The notes under the pieces: generated by a model | What the model was told of the DNA's origin: nothing | The model's database searches: none | What the model saw: only the letters and a program-made list of their open reading frames with translations | In this document: positions 7,021 through 14,568 of the stretch, one piece after another | How the letters are laid out: each line of letters starts with the position of its first letter | Numbering within the stretch: position 1 is the first letter of the stretch | Position numbers and translations under genes: made by a program | Assembly: GCA_937923325.1 (NCBI GenBank) | Contig: CAKZUQ010000051.1 | Coordinates: 1-15,716 of the forward strand | DNA length: 15,716 nt | From: an uncultured Bacteriovoracaceae bacterium | GTDB lineage: Bacteria > Bdellovibrionota > Bacteriovoracia > Bacteriovoracales > Bacteriovoracaceae | Direction of reading: 5' to 3'

Positions 7021-7572
7021 ATGAAAACTCTAAATTTAGTAGTATTTTTTTTAATATTTTTAGTATCTTCTTGTAAAAGTATTAATCTTAACAAAGGAAA
7101 GCCTAAGACATTCGACAATCTTCCAAATGACTTAACTTATATAATCTCTGGAAGAGTTGTTGGAAAAGGCTATAATTCCTCACAGAGCAGTCGAAATTTT
7201 ATTTCATGTACTCCTTCAATTTCAAAAATATTCCAGTCATTTTTTACAAAGTACAAAGTTGCCTTTGGAACTATTGGCAATATTTCGACATGTGGAGCTT
7301 GTACAGCTTTAAGGCTTAAATGTGAAGCTGGCCAGAGTATTTCAATCGATACTTCTGTCTACCATACAGGTTCTACACCTGCTGGTTCTTTTACAGAACC
7401 AAATGATTTTGAAAGTCATTCTCAACCACCTTCTAGCCTACCAAATCGTAATCTCACTTGTCCCTTGGAGGGTTTTATTGAATTAAGTGAATCATATAGC
7501 AATGTATCTTATTTAAAAGTAACTGCGACTTCAGAATTAAATTCGGATACAGAGTACCTTGAGTGCCAATAA
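7021..7572 (+). CDS. Putative cysteine-containing lipoprotein of unknown function
   Basis: I do not recognise this 183-residue protein. A type II signal peptide is clear: Lys-containing N-terminus, a hydrophobic core, then the lipobox VSSC with the lipidated cysteine at position 18. It is therefore anchored in a membrane facing the periplasm or the exterior. The mature part has six more cysteines (C63, C91, C94, C101, C147, C182), with a CGAC pair at 91-94, and is rich in Ser, Thr and Asn; disulfides are likely but a metal or redox site is not excluded. AGAGAGG five bases upstream supports the ATG. The last 14 bases overlap the start of the polytopic membrane protein, so the two are made together and may form a lipoprotein-membrane protein pair. 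Confidence 0.75.
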   Translation: MKTLNLVVFFLIFLVSSCKSINLNKGKPKTFDNLPNDLTYIISGRVVGKGYNSSQSSRNFISCTPSISKIFQSFFTKYKVAFGTIGNISTCGACTALRLKCEAGQSISIDTSVYHTGSTPAGSFTEPNDFESHSQPPSSLPNRNLTCPLEGFIELSESYSNVSYLKVTATSELNSDTEYLECQ

Positions 7573-8542
7573 AATAATTGAATTTCTCTTGATTGGAGCT
7601 TTTAGCGTTCTTGTTATTGCTTTAGCTCTATTATCAAGAGAACTTTCGACTGAATTTGGCTCTATTATTCAACATAACATCTATTCAATTGGTGTAATAT
7701 TAGCTTTAATTGTTTATCAGCCTCATTTTTTAGCTACATATCGAATCGCTTATAGTTATAAATTAAAAGATCAACTGCTTATACTTGTTATTTTACCAAT
7801 TTTTTTTGTAATTTTTATTTTTCTTGTAGCTATTTCTGATTATTTGTCAGTTACATCTAAAATACTCTACTTACTAAAACTTACTCTTGTCTTTACCTTG
7901 CTCGGAACTGTCTGGCACTTTAGTAAGCAAACATATGGAATATTTCTCCATTATGCTAAAATAGAAAATAATGAATACCTTAAAAAGGTTGTTAAATATT
8001 TATTTATTTCAACCCCGCTTTATGGACTCTTAAACTTTATAAATTTAAATTCGAAAAAATTTGAACTTTTTAACTTGAGTCTAAGTATCCCATTTAAACT
8101 TGATTTTTTCTTAGAATTAGTATTCTATTCAATATCAAGTTTTTACATTATCATCTTTTTAATACTATTAAGGACTAAATCAAAAATTCAATCTTTAGTA
8201 GTATTTATAGCTTTTTACGCATGGTATGCTAATGATTTTTTTCTAGTAAATTATTTCTACTTAATTCCTATTTTTCATTCTTTACAATTTATTCCATTTT
8301 ATTTTAAAAGATTTAAAGATTACAAAAAATTAAAAAATAAAATTATAAGCTGGTTAACTTTAGCTGTATTATCAATCTTTTTAGTATTTTTAATTCCAAA
8401 TTTCACAGAGAACTCCCTCGCCGATATAATTAATAAAAAAACAACATTCCTTTTTGTTTCTTTTCTTCTATGTATTAATTTACATCACTTTGCTATGGAG
8501 AACTTTATTTGGTCTAAAAACTCAAATAAAAGCAATAATTAA
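7559..8542 (+). CDS. Polytopic membrane protein with conserved-looking histidines, unknown function
   Basis: This 327-residue protein has about eight hydrophobic segments (about 8-26, 41-60, 72-93, 102-118, 145-161, 183-204, 210-240, 262-280, 295-308 by eye). Histidines sit at or near membrane edges in motif-like contexts: PHF (H56), WHFSKQTYG (H120), H131, FHSLQF (H240) and LHHFAMENFIW (H309/H310). Such spacing is compatible with metal or heme ligation in the membrane, but I cannot name the family, and this is inference from composition. The gene starts with TTG inside the lipoprotein coding region (14-base overlap); no strong Shine-Dalgarno motif precedes it, so translational coupling is likely. 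A later TTG start is possible. The gene ends before a bidirectional terminator. Confidence 0.75.
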   Translation: MSANKIIEFLLIGAFSVLVIALALLSRELSTEFGSIIQHNIYSIGVILALIVYQPHFLATYRIAYSYKLKDQLLILVILPIFFVIFIFLVAISDYLSVTSKILYLLKLTLVFTLLGTVWHFSKQTYGIFLHYAKIENNEYLKKVVKYLFISTPLYGLLNFINLNSKKFELFNLSLSIPFKLDFFLELVFYSISSFYIIIFLILLRTKSKIQSLVVFIAFYAWYANDFFLVNYFYLIPIFHSLQFIPFYFKRFKDYKKLKNKIISWLTLAVLSIFLVFLIPNFTENSLADIINKKTTFLFVSFLLCINLHHFAMENFIWSKNSNKSNN

Positions 8543-8567
8543 TTTAAAATGAACTAATATAATAAAA

Positions 8568-8594
8568 AAAGCCTCTAGTAAAAATAGAGGCTTT
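8568..8594. terminator. Bidirectional Rho-independent terminator
   Basis: AAAGCCTCTA and TAGAGGCTTT form a 10-bp perfect stem around a seven-base loop (8578-8584). Read on the minus strand the hairpin is followed by a run of T (from the A-run at 8563-8570), which suits ahcY. On the plus strand it is followed by TTTCATTTT and can serve the membrane protein gene. It is the only convergent junction in the window with a terminator between the genes. Confidence 0.85.
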
Positions 8595-8616
8595 CATTTT
8601 AATTAATATTCTTTTT

Positions 8617-9951
8617 CTAGTACCTGTAGTGCTCACTCTTAAATGGTCCATTTACTGGAACATCAATGTATTTAGCTTGGTCTTCAGTAAGAATTTCTAA
8701 TTCGACACCAATTTTTTCTAAATGTAACCTAGCAACTTTTTCATCTAAGTGCTTTGGAAGCATATATACTTTATTTTCATACTTATCTGAGTTTTCCCAA
8801 ATTTCAAGTTGAGCTAAAGTTTGGTTTGTAAACGAGTTACTCATAACAAATGATGGGTGGCCCGTAGCACAACCAAGATTAACAAGTCTTCCCTCTGCTA
8901 ATACAATTATGTCATTTCCAGCAATATTGTATAAATCAACCTGTGGCTTAACTTCTTTTTTAGTACTTCCATGATGACTGTTTAACCATGCCATATCGAT
9001 CTCATTATCAAAATGACCAATATTACATACAATTACTTTATCTTTCATTTTTTCAAAATGCTTACCTTGAATAATATTGTAGTTACCTGTAGCTGTAACA
9101 ACAATGTCAGCTCTATGAATTACAGTATCAAGTTTTTTAACCTCAAAACCATCCATAGCTGCTTGAAGAGCACAAATTGGATCAATTTCAGTAACAACAA
9201 CTCTTACTCCAGAGCCTCTTAATGAAGCAGCTGAACCTTTTCCAACATCACCATATCCACAAACAACTGCAACTTTACCGGCCATCATGACATCAGTTGC
9301 TCTTCTGATTGCATCAACTAGAGACTCTTGACATCCGTACTTATTATCAAACTTAGACTTAGTTACAGAGTCATTTACGTTAATAGCTGGCATTGGAAGA
9401 GTACCGTTTTTAACTCTTTCATATAATCTATGCACTCCAGTTGTTGTTTCTTCTGAAAGTCCCTTAATCTCTTTAGCTAATGCTGGAAATCTGTCTAAAA
9501 CCATGTTTGTTAAATCACCACCATCGTCTAAGATCATATTTAAATTTTTCCCACCTTCAAAAGCATTTAAAGTTTTTTCAATACACCAGTCAAATTCTTC
9601 TTCATTCATTCCCTTCCATGCAAATACAGGTATTCCAGCTGCTGCAATAGCTGCTGCTGCGTGATCTTGAGTAGAAAAAATATTACATGAAGACCAAGTA
9701 ACATCTGCTCCAAGCTCTACTAAAGTTTCAATTAAAACAGCAGTTTGTATTGTCATATGAAGACATCCTGCAATTCTAGCTCCCTTCAATGGCTTAGAAG
9801 GACCAAATTCCTCTCTTAAAGACATTAGTCCTGGCATTTCTGCTTCAGCTAATCTTATTTCTGTTCTTCCCCAATCTGCTAAAGATATATCTTTAACCTT
9901 ATAGTTTGTCTTAGTATCGCTAAGAGTTGTTCTTTCAGTTGTTGTTTCCAT
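8617..9951 (-). CDS. ahcY: Adenosylhomocysteinase (S-adenosylhomocysteine hydrolase)
   Basis: The enzyme hydrolyses S-adenosylhomocysteine to adenosine and homocysteine with bound NAD, clearing the product of SAM-dependent methylation in the cytoplasm. Visible signatures are [15 protein letters not shown] (substrate His), EETTTG (Glu), VTKSKFDN (Lys/Asp pair), KYGCQESL, the NAD fold [31 protein letters not shown], and the C-terminal HYRY cap. The length, 444 residues, is normal. Two in-frame ATGs exist, at 9963 and 9951; GGGGA (9957-9961) lies five bases before the second and no Shine-Dalgarno motif precedes the first, so I chose 9951. The product starts METTTERTT. The gene stands alone, ends in a strong terminator, and is divergent from the DCC-family gene. 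I found no SAH riboswitch in the short leader. Confidence 0.98.
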   Translation of the reverse strand: METTTERTTLSDTKTNYKVKDISLADWGRTEIRLAEAEMPGLMSLREEFGPSKPLKGARIAGCLHMTIQTAVLIETLVELGADVTWSSCNIFSTQDHAAAAIAAAGIPVFAWKGMNEEEFDWCIEKTLNAFEGGKNLNMILDDGGDLTNMVLDRFPALAKEIKGLSEETTTGVHRLYERVKNGTLPMPAINVNDSVTKSKFDNKYGCQESLVDAIRRATDVMMAGKVAVVCGYGDVGKGSAASLRGSGVRVVVTEIDPICALQAAMDGFEVKKLDTVIHRADIVVTATGNYNIIQGKHFEKMKDKVIVCNIGHFDNEIDMAWLNSHHGSTKKEVKPQVDLYNIAGNDIIVLAEGRLVNLGCATGHPSFVMSNSFTNQTLAQLEIWENSDKYENKVYMLPKHLDEKVARLHLEKIGVELEILTEDQAKYIDVPVNGPFKSEHYRY

Positions 9952-9984
9952 AGTTATCCCCATGTTTTGAATTTATTTGTCTAG

Positions 9985-10013
9985 ATAATAGTTAATAAAC
10001 CATCGTTAGTAAA
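9985..10013 (-). promoter_or_regulatory. Predicted ahcY promoter
   Basis: On the minus strand, TTTACT (10008-10013) and TATTAT (9985-9990) are separated by 17 bases and fit a sigma-70-type promoter. The start point would be near 9978, about 27 bases from the chosen ATG, leaving no room for a riboswitch. Confidence 0.5.
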
Positions 10014-10025
10014 TAGCTGTGTAGT

Positions 10026-10054
10026 AAGACAAAAGCTCATAATGAGAATATAAT
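10026..10054 (+). promoter_or_regulatory. Predicted promoter giving a leaderless DCC-family mRNA
   Basis: AAGACA (10026-10031) and a perfect TATAAT (10049-10054) are spaced by 17 bases. The -10 ends only six bases before the ATG at 10061, so the expected start of transcription falls at or within a base or two of the start codon. The -35 is just 12 bases from that of the divergent ahcY promoter. Confidence 0.55.
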
Positions 10055-10060
10055 ACTCAT
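10036..10060. promoter_or_regulatory. CTCAT/ATGAG repeats overlapping the -10 region
   Basis: CTCAT (10036-10040), ATGAG (10042-10046) and CTCAT (10056-10060) form an 11-bp palindrome plus a third half-site, with the two CTCAT copies 20 bases apart. They flank the TATAAT and could be an operator. No known regulator is assigned. Confidence 0.3.
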
Positions 10061-10453
10061 ATGAAAAAGAAAGAAAATAAATTAAAAGTATTCTTTGATG
10101 GCAGCTGTCACCTGTGCGATAGAGAAATTAAATACTACCTTAAAAAAGATTCTCAAAAACTTTTGATTCCAGTTAATATTATGGCCAAAGACTTTAATGC
10201 AAAAAAGTATGGTCTAGATCATAATCAAGTTCATCTCCATCTTCATGCAATAGATGAAGATGGAAATGTATTTAAGAAAGTAGATACTTTCATTCAAATA
10301 TGGTTGAGAATACCTAAATTTAACTACTTAGCCAATATAGCTTCTAAAAAGCCTTCCAAGTGGGTTCTAGATAAGTCATATATTGTTTTTGCAGAATATA
10401 TCAGACCACATCTACCGAAAAAAAAGTGTACTGATGAGTTTTGTGAAATGTGA
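10061..10453 (+). CDS. DCC family (DUF393) thiol-disulfide oxidoreductase-like protein
   Basis: This 130-residue protein has the family hallmark at its N-terminus: VFFDGSCHLCDREI, with FDG at 12-14 and the CxxC pair C16/C19 on a thioredoxin-like strand-loop-helix. It also has the following HAIDEDGNVFKKVDTFIQIW segment (63-82). Members are annotated as DCC-family thiol-disulfide oxidoreductases because of the D-x-x-C-x-x-C motif; physiological substrates are mostly unknown. There is no signal peptide, so it is cytoplasmic or peripherally membrane-bound. A second Cys pair (KCTDEFCEM, 124 and 128 or nearby) sits at the extreme C-terminus. No Shine-Dalgarno motif precedes the ATG, consistent with a leaderless message from the adjoining promoter. 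The gene is divergent from ahcY, with a methyltransferase gene 79 bases downstream. Confidence 0.88.
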   Translation: MKKKENKLKVFFDGSCHLCDREIKYYLKKDSQKLLIPVNIMAKDFNAKKYGLDHNQVHLHLHAIDEDGNVFKKVDTFIQIWLRIPKFNYLANIASKKPSKWVLDKSYIVFAEYIRPHLPKKKCTDEFCEM

Positions 10454-10488
10454 AACTTTTATAAAATCCAATTAATTTTAAAGACTTA

Positions 10489-10506
10489 GTACACCCATAG
10501 GCGTAC
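10489..10506. other. Small hairpin in the methyltransferase leader
   Basis: GTACACC and GGCGTAC form seven paired positions with one mismatch around a four-base CATA loop, about 27 bases before the next ATG. No T-run follows, so it is not a typical terminator; it could be a regulatory palindrome or chance. Confidence 0.25.
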
Positions 10507-10532
10507 AAGAGTTTAAGATTTTAAAGGATACT

Positions 10533-11786
10533 ATGAGAGAAATAATTAAAATAAAAGATACATTTTTTGCGTCTTGCCCAATTGGCATTGAAGATGTTTT
10601 GGAACAAGAAATTTTAGCTCTAGGAGTTAAAAGAACAAAAAAGTTTAAGGGTGGAGTTGAGTTCGAATCTTATCCTCAACTTGCTTTAAAACTTGTAGTT
10701 TATACAAAGTTGGCCAGTAGAGTATATAAAACTCTTTTTAGGTTTGCGATAAAAAATGAAGATGATCTTTATTATAGATCTAAAGAGATAAAATGGAAGT
10801 CCGTTTTTAACCTTGATCAGACATTTAAAATTCAAACCATTCAAGGTAACTCTCCAAATGGAAAAAAAAGAAGTCAATTTAAAAGTAGTATTTTTTTATC
10901 TCAAAAATTTAAAGATGGAATCGTTGATAACTTTAGAGACAATTGCAAAGAAAGACCAGATGTAGATACTGTGGCCCCTCATGCTTCTTTTTTATTAAGA
11001 GTTACCGCTCAAGATAATGAGTTTTCTAGCAAAGAAGATGTAAGTGTACTAATTGATCTGTGTGGAAATTCATTATCTAGAAGAGGATATAGATCAAAAG
11101 GTTTTAAAGCACCTTTAAGAGAAAACCTTGCAAGTGCGATTGTTGCCTTAACTGATCACAAAGAAGATCAAAACTTTCTAGATCTTATGAGTGGATCTGG
11201 TACTTTAGCAATAGAAGCAGCTTTAAGAAAAGGTAACATTCCAGGAACATACCTTCAGCTTCTTGATTATTTTGAATTTGGAGATGAATTAAGTTTTAAC
11301 TTCATTCAGCTAAACTTTTTTACAAAAGATTCTAAACTTCAAGAAGACTTCAAGTTAGTTATTGAACAAGCTAAAAAAGATATCGATAAAGGTTTTAGTG
11401 ATTTAAAATCTTCCAAATCTAAAATCATATCAAACGATATAAGTAGATATACGAGAAGTATTTTAGAAGAAAGTATAGAGAACGCTAAGTTGGCTGATAT
11501 TATTGAAATTACACATGAAGATGCGACAACTTTAAATTATGACTTAAAAAATAGTATCCTAATTGCAAATCCTCCATACGGAGAAAGATTAGGAGAAGAT
11601 GATGACCTAGAAAAGTTGTACTATGAACTCGGTGAAAACTTTAAGAATAACTATAAAGAAAACGTAGCTTATATATTTACAGGGAATCTTCCATTGTTAA
11701 AAAAGATTTCTCTTCAAACATCTAGAAAGAATATATTATTTAACGGAAATATTGAAGCAAGACTAGCAGAGTATAAAATCTATTAA
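10533..11786 (+). CDS. THUMP-domain class I SAM-dependent RNA methyltransferase (RlmL N-half / YpsC-like)
   Basis: This is a predicted rRNA guanine-N2 methyltransferase of the UPF0020 family. An N-terminal ferredoxin-like plus THUMP RNA-binding region (about 8-165) leads into the linker motif LSRRGYR (181-187) and a Rossmann methyltransferase domain. SAM-binding motif I is LDLMSGSGTLAIEA (217-230) and the catalytic motif is NPPYGERLG (346-354), characteristic of exocyclic amine methylation. The length, 417 residues, matches stand-alone YpsC-type proteins rather than the roughly 700-residue enterobacterial RlmKL fusion. The exact target nucleotide cannot be read, so I give no symbol. AAAGGA lies four bases before the ATG. 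Its stop codon overlaps that of the convergent gene by four bases. Confidence 0.92.
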   Translation: MREIIKIKDTFFASCPIGIEDVLEQEILALGVKRTKKFKGGVEFESYPQLALKLVVYTKLASRVYKTLFRFAIKNEDDLYYRSKEIKWKSVFNLDQTFKIQTIQGNSPNGKKRSQFKSSIFLSQKFKDGIVDNFRDNCKERPDVDTVAPHASFLLRVTAQDNEFSSKEDVSVLIDLCGNSLSRRGYRSKGFKAPLRENLASAIVALTDHKEDQNFLDLMSGSGTLAIEAALRKGNIPGTYLQLLDYFEFGDELSFNFIQLNFFTKDSKLQEDFKLVIEQAKKDIDKGFSDLKSSKSKIISNDISRYTRSILEESIENAKLADIIEITHEDATTLNYDLKNSILIANPPYGERLGEDDDLEKLYYELGENFKNNYKENVAYIFTGNLPLLKKISLQTSRKNILFNGNIEARLAEYKIY

Positions 11787-12607
11787 AGCTGTTCCTTTTC
11801 ATCTAGCTTCATTGCAAGCCCTGGAGTAGAAAATTGCATTAATGCCTTTTTGTTTACAATTTTTTCAAAATGCTTAGTTGAGCGACTAAAAAAATAAGTA
11901 GAGACGTCACTATCTTTCAAAAAGATAGTGTGTCCTTTTCCTGCAAACTTTCTAATTACAAAATCTGAATCTAATAAAAGAATATCTCTAATCATAAAAT
12001 TTTTAGATACATACATTATAATTGTAGTATCACTCATTTCTACAAGAGACTTCTTAAGTTTTACACCTTTTAAAGATGTAATGTCGTGCCAGTGGATTTT
12101 AACTTCTACTTTCTTTCCATTTTCAAGATAAAAATCGAATCCCCTTTGGGAAGTAGACTTTAATTGTTTCAAACCAAAAATAGTTTTTGCATACCATTCG
12201 CCTAATTGAATTGGTAAATTTTTTCCATTAACTAAAACTTTATAATTTTTAAGAATTGAGTAAACTTGATTTACGATTTCTACAGCTTCAAAAATTTGTT
12301 TTGTATCCGGATAATGGACAATACCAATACTTTTCCTAGCTTTTGCTGTTAGTTTTTTATTAAATTTATTTTGATACCATTTATCAAAGTTTGATATATC
12401 TAAATAGTCTAAAGAACTATATACATAACCGATAGCTTGAAGAGAATTAACTCCTTTAATTTCATTATTCTTTTTTAGGATATATGTTAAAGGTATTAAC
12501 TCTTCGTCACTTTTTCCTCTAACAAATACTTCGTCCTTCCAATACTCAGTACTTCCATGGCTTTTAGAGCTGAATTCCTCTGCCATTTTTTCTATTAATT
12601 CTTTCAA
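11783..12607 (-). CDS. Unknown protein with a PD-(D/E)XK nuclease-like core
   Basis: I do not recognise this 274-residue soluble protein as a named family. Its central part reads like a PD-(D/E)XK endonuclease core. LGEWYAK provides a helix Glu (E137), then QRGFDFYLENGKKVEVKI gives D158, nine intervening residues, E168, V169 and K170, followed by IHWHD. This is the usual order of Glu, Asp and E-x-K residues on the helix and beta-hairpin of that fold. The N-terminal half (1-120) is helical and charged; the C-terminal part is beta-rich. There is no signal peptide or membrane segment. The only in-frame start at this position is TTG, supported by AAGG seven bases upstream; an ATG at codon 9 (MAEEFSSKS) is the alternative. 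It has no partner methyltransferase next door, so restriction is not implied. Confidence 0.7.
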   Translation of the reverse strand: MKELIEKMAEEFSSKSHGSTEYWKDEVFVRGKSDEELIPLTYILKKNNEIKGVNSLQAIGYVYSSLDYLDISNFDKWYQNKFNKKLTAKARKSIGIVHYPDTKQIFEAVEIVNQVYSILKNYKVLVNGKNLPIQLGEWYAKTIFGLKQLKSTSQRGFDFYLENGKKVEVKIHWHDITSLKGVKLKKSLVEMSDTTIIMYVSKNFMIRDILLLDSDFVIRKFAGKGHTIFLKDSDVSTYFFSRSTKHFEKIVNKKALMQFSTPGLAMKLDEKEQL

Positions 12608-12687
12608 TCTTTAGCCTTAAGTTTAATTTTAATACACCACATATTAACATTAATCGATAGAAACATTAAGTAAGAAATAGAGTCTCT

Positions 12688-12710
12688 AGCCTGACAAGAA
12701 AAGTCAGGCT
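12688..12710 (-). terminator. Terminator hairpin after the acyl-CoA dehydrogenase
   Basis: AGCCTGAC and GTCAGGCT form an eight-base-pair perfect stem with an AAGAAAA loop (12696-12702), nine bases beyond the acyl-CoA dehydrogenase stop. CTCT and AGAG outside it could extend the pairing across a small bulge. The T-run after it on the minus strand is poor, so termination may be partial. Confidence 0.65.
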
Positions 12711-12718
12711 CATAGAGT

Positions 12719-14452
12719 TTAGATTTTAAATTTAGTAATATCTTCTTCAAAGGACGTTATCGTTTTTGATTTAGCAAGAGACTCAACTAAGTAGTGAGCA
12801 CAATAAATTTTAAAATCAACAATTTTTGAGTTTAAAAACTCTTTTTCAGACTCACTTGTTACATTCGAAATTTTTTCATTTGCAATCCACGCTGACTGCA
12901 TAAGTCTCCAGGCAATTATAATATGTGACGATAGATCTAAGAAGTCTTGGCAATTTTGTAGCACAAAATTCATTTCATTAGACTTGGCTTTTTTACCAAT
13001 AAATCCCATAGCATCTTGAGCCGCTGCTAGGGCCTTTGAGAATATACCTCTTTCAAAAGAAAAATCATCAGAAAGTTGATTTGATGTTTTAAAAACTTCC
13101 TCTGATATTGATCTTAAAGTTTGACCTTTATCTTTTAAAATTTTTCTCATTACAAAATCAATTGACTGAATTGCATTAGTCCCTTCATAGATTGATGCAA
13201 TTTTCGCATCTCTTACAAATTGCTCAATTCCATATTCTGTACAATATCCATAACCGCCATGGCATTGAACAGCATCAACTGTAACTCTAAAGCCAGCATC
13301 AGAACCAAAAGACTTACAGATTGGAACTAATAACCCGATGTAATCTTCGTATTTTTTATCTTCTTTGGCCTTATCAAACAAATCAGAAGTATAAAGCATT
13401 AATGACCTTAGCCCTCTACTCATAGCCCTCATCTTAAGCATTGTTCTTTTTACATCTGGATGATTAATTATTGGTGTTTTAAACTGAACTCTTTCAGTTA
13501 CATACTGTTTTGTTAATGCATATGCCAAACTAGCTTGAGATTCTCCCTGAACAGCAACATCTAATCTAGCTTCGTTCATCATAATGAACATCGTTTGCAT
13601 CCCCTCAAATTCTTTACCAATTAGATATCCTTCGCAGTTATTTTCATCTCCAAAGTTCATAACACAAGTTGCACTAGCATGAATTCCCATCTTGTGCTCT
13701 ATTCCAGAACATCTAACATCATTTGCTTCACCGTTAGTTCCGTCTTCATTTATTCTAAACCTAGGAACAACAAACAATGAGATCCCTTTTGGGCCTTCAA
13801 CTCCTCCTGGAGTTCTAGCTAAAACAAGATGAACATTATTTTCGTAAAGATCACTTTCTCCACTAGAAATAAAGATTTTTGTACCCTTAATTGAATACCA
13901 ATTTTCTTTTCCTTCTATTGGCCTGGCAGTAGTCTTAAGTGCACCAACGTCACTTCCAGCTCCAGCTTCTGTAAGGCACATCGTCCCCCCATATCTTCCT
14001 GTTACCATCGGTTCAATATATGTCTTTTTAAGATATTCATCTCCAACTAGACGAATTACACTTAAAGCTCCTTTTGATAGACCAGGGTACATAGACCAGG
14101 CGCAATTTGCTCCAGCACTCAATGACAAGCATGCAGTACTTAAAGCGTGAGGAACAGGTGATCCACCGACCTCTTCAGGTAAACCCAATGCAAACCATCC
14201 CATATCATAGAATTCTTTTGTGATTTCCTTAAAACTTGCAGGAGCAATAACTCCAGAAGGAGTAAGTTTAACTCCTTCTTGATCCGACGATTGTCTTGTT
14301 GGGTATATTCTGTTTTCGACAAACTTGTCATATTCAGTTAGAATCTCTTTTACGGAGCTATCGTCAAAACCATATTCAGAGTGCTTTGAAATACCTAAAA
14401 CATCAATTAAATTAAACAAGATATCTTGTTGGTCTGATTTATAAACTGCCAT
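12719..14452 (-). CDS. Acyl-CoA dehydrogenase, long (about 580 residue) type
   Basis: This FAD-dependent cytoplasmic enzyme catalyses alpha,beta-dehydrogenation of an acyl-CoA thioester. Numbered from the start chosen here, it shows the N-terminal helical domain (GWFALGLPEEVGG, about 85-97), the middle-domain signature CLTEAGAGSDVGALKTTA (about 159-176), and the C-terminal domain with RVQFKTPI, QCHGGYGYCTEYGIEQFVRDA, and IYEGTNAIQ, whose Glu (about E423) is at the usual catalytic base position. An extra C-terminal helical domain takes it to 577 residues, as in the long FadE5/DmdC-like branch rather than the roughly 380-residue short- and medium-chain enzymes. Chain-length preference cannot be read. 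GGAGG (14461-14465) is eight bases before the ATG at 14452; the upstream in-frame ATG at 14467 overlaps that Shine-Dalgarno motif and is unlikely to be used. Confidence 0.95.
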   Translation of the reverse strand: MAVYKSDQQDILFNLIDVLGISKHSEYGFDDSSVKEILTEYDKFVENRIYPTRQSSDQEGVKLTPSGVIAPASFKEITKEFYDMGWFALGLPEEVGGSPVPHALSTACLSLSAGANCAWSMYPGLSKGALSVIRLVGDEYLKKTYIEPMVTGRYGGTMCLTEAGAGSDVGALKTTARPIEGKENWYSIKGTKIFISSGESDLYENNVHLVLARTPGGVEGPKGISLFVVPRFRINEDGTNGEANDVRCSGIEHKMGIHASATCVMNFGDENNCEGYLIGKEFEGMQTMFIMMNEARLDVAVQGESQASLAYALTKQYVTERVQFKTPIINHPDVKRTMLKMRAMSRGLRSLMLYTSDLFDKAKEDKKYEDYIGLLVPICKSFGSDAGFRVTVDAVQCHGGYGYCTEYGIEQFVRDAKIASIYEGTNAIQSIDFVMRKILKDKGQTLRSISEEVFKTSNQLSDDFSFERGIFSKALAAAQDAMGFIGKKAKSNEMNFVLQNCQDFLDLSSHIIIAWRLMQSAWIANEKISNVTSESEKEFLNSKIVDFKIYCAHYLVESLAKSKTITSFEEDITKFKI

Positions 14453-14510
14453 ATTAATTTCCTCCATAATATTAAATACAAAGTATTTTAACCTATTTTA
14501 GAAAAAATAT

Positions 14511-14540
14511 AAAAAAAAAGGACCATCTATTTGATGGTCC
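14511..14540 (-). terminator. Rho-independent terminator of the lipoprotein gene
   Basis: GGACCATC (14520-14527) and GATGGTCC (14533-14540) form a perfect eight-base-pair stem with a five-base loop. On the minus strand it is followed at once by nine T residues (A-run 14511-14519) and further T-rich sequence, a textbook intrinsic terminator. It separates the lipoprotein gene from acyl-CoA dehydrogenase, whose promoter must lie in the 50 bases that follow or depend on read-through. Confidence 0.92.
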
Positions 14541-14568
14541 TCATAATTTTAACAATAAGAGTACTTTA

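Noticed and set aside
10019..10027. TGTAGTAAG, identical to the first nine bases of the left IS
   Set aside because: The match stops there, with none of the ATGTCAC block following, and a nine-base match is not surprising by chance in a window this size.
9952..10060. Possible SAH riboswitch upstream of ahcY
   Set aside because: The predicted leader is about 27 bases and the whole divergent region is about 110 bases, mostly accounted for by two promoters. I see no conserved G/C-rich pseudoknot-type elements.
11783..12607. Restriction-modification reading of the PD-(D/E)XK-like gene
   Set aside because: The adjacent methyltransferase has a THUMP domain and NPPY motif typical of rRNA modification, is on the opposite strand and is convergent. 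Nothing pairs them as an R-M system.
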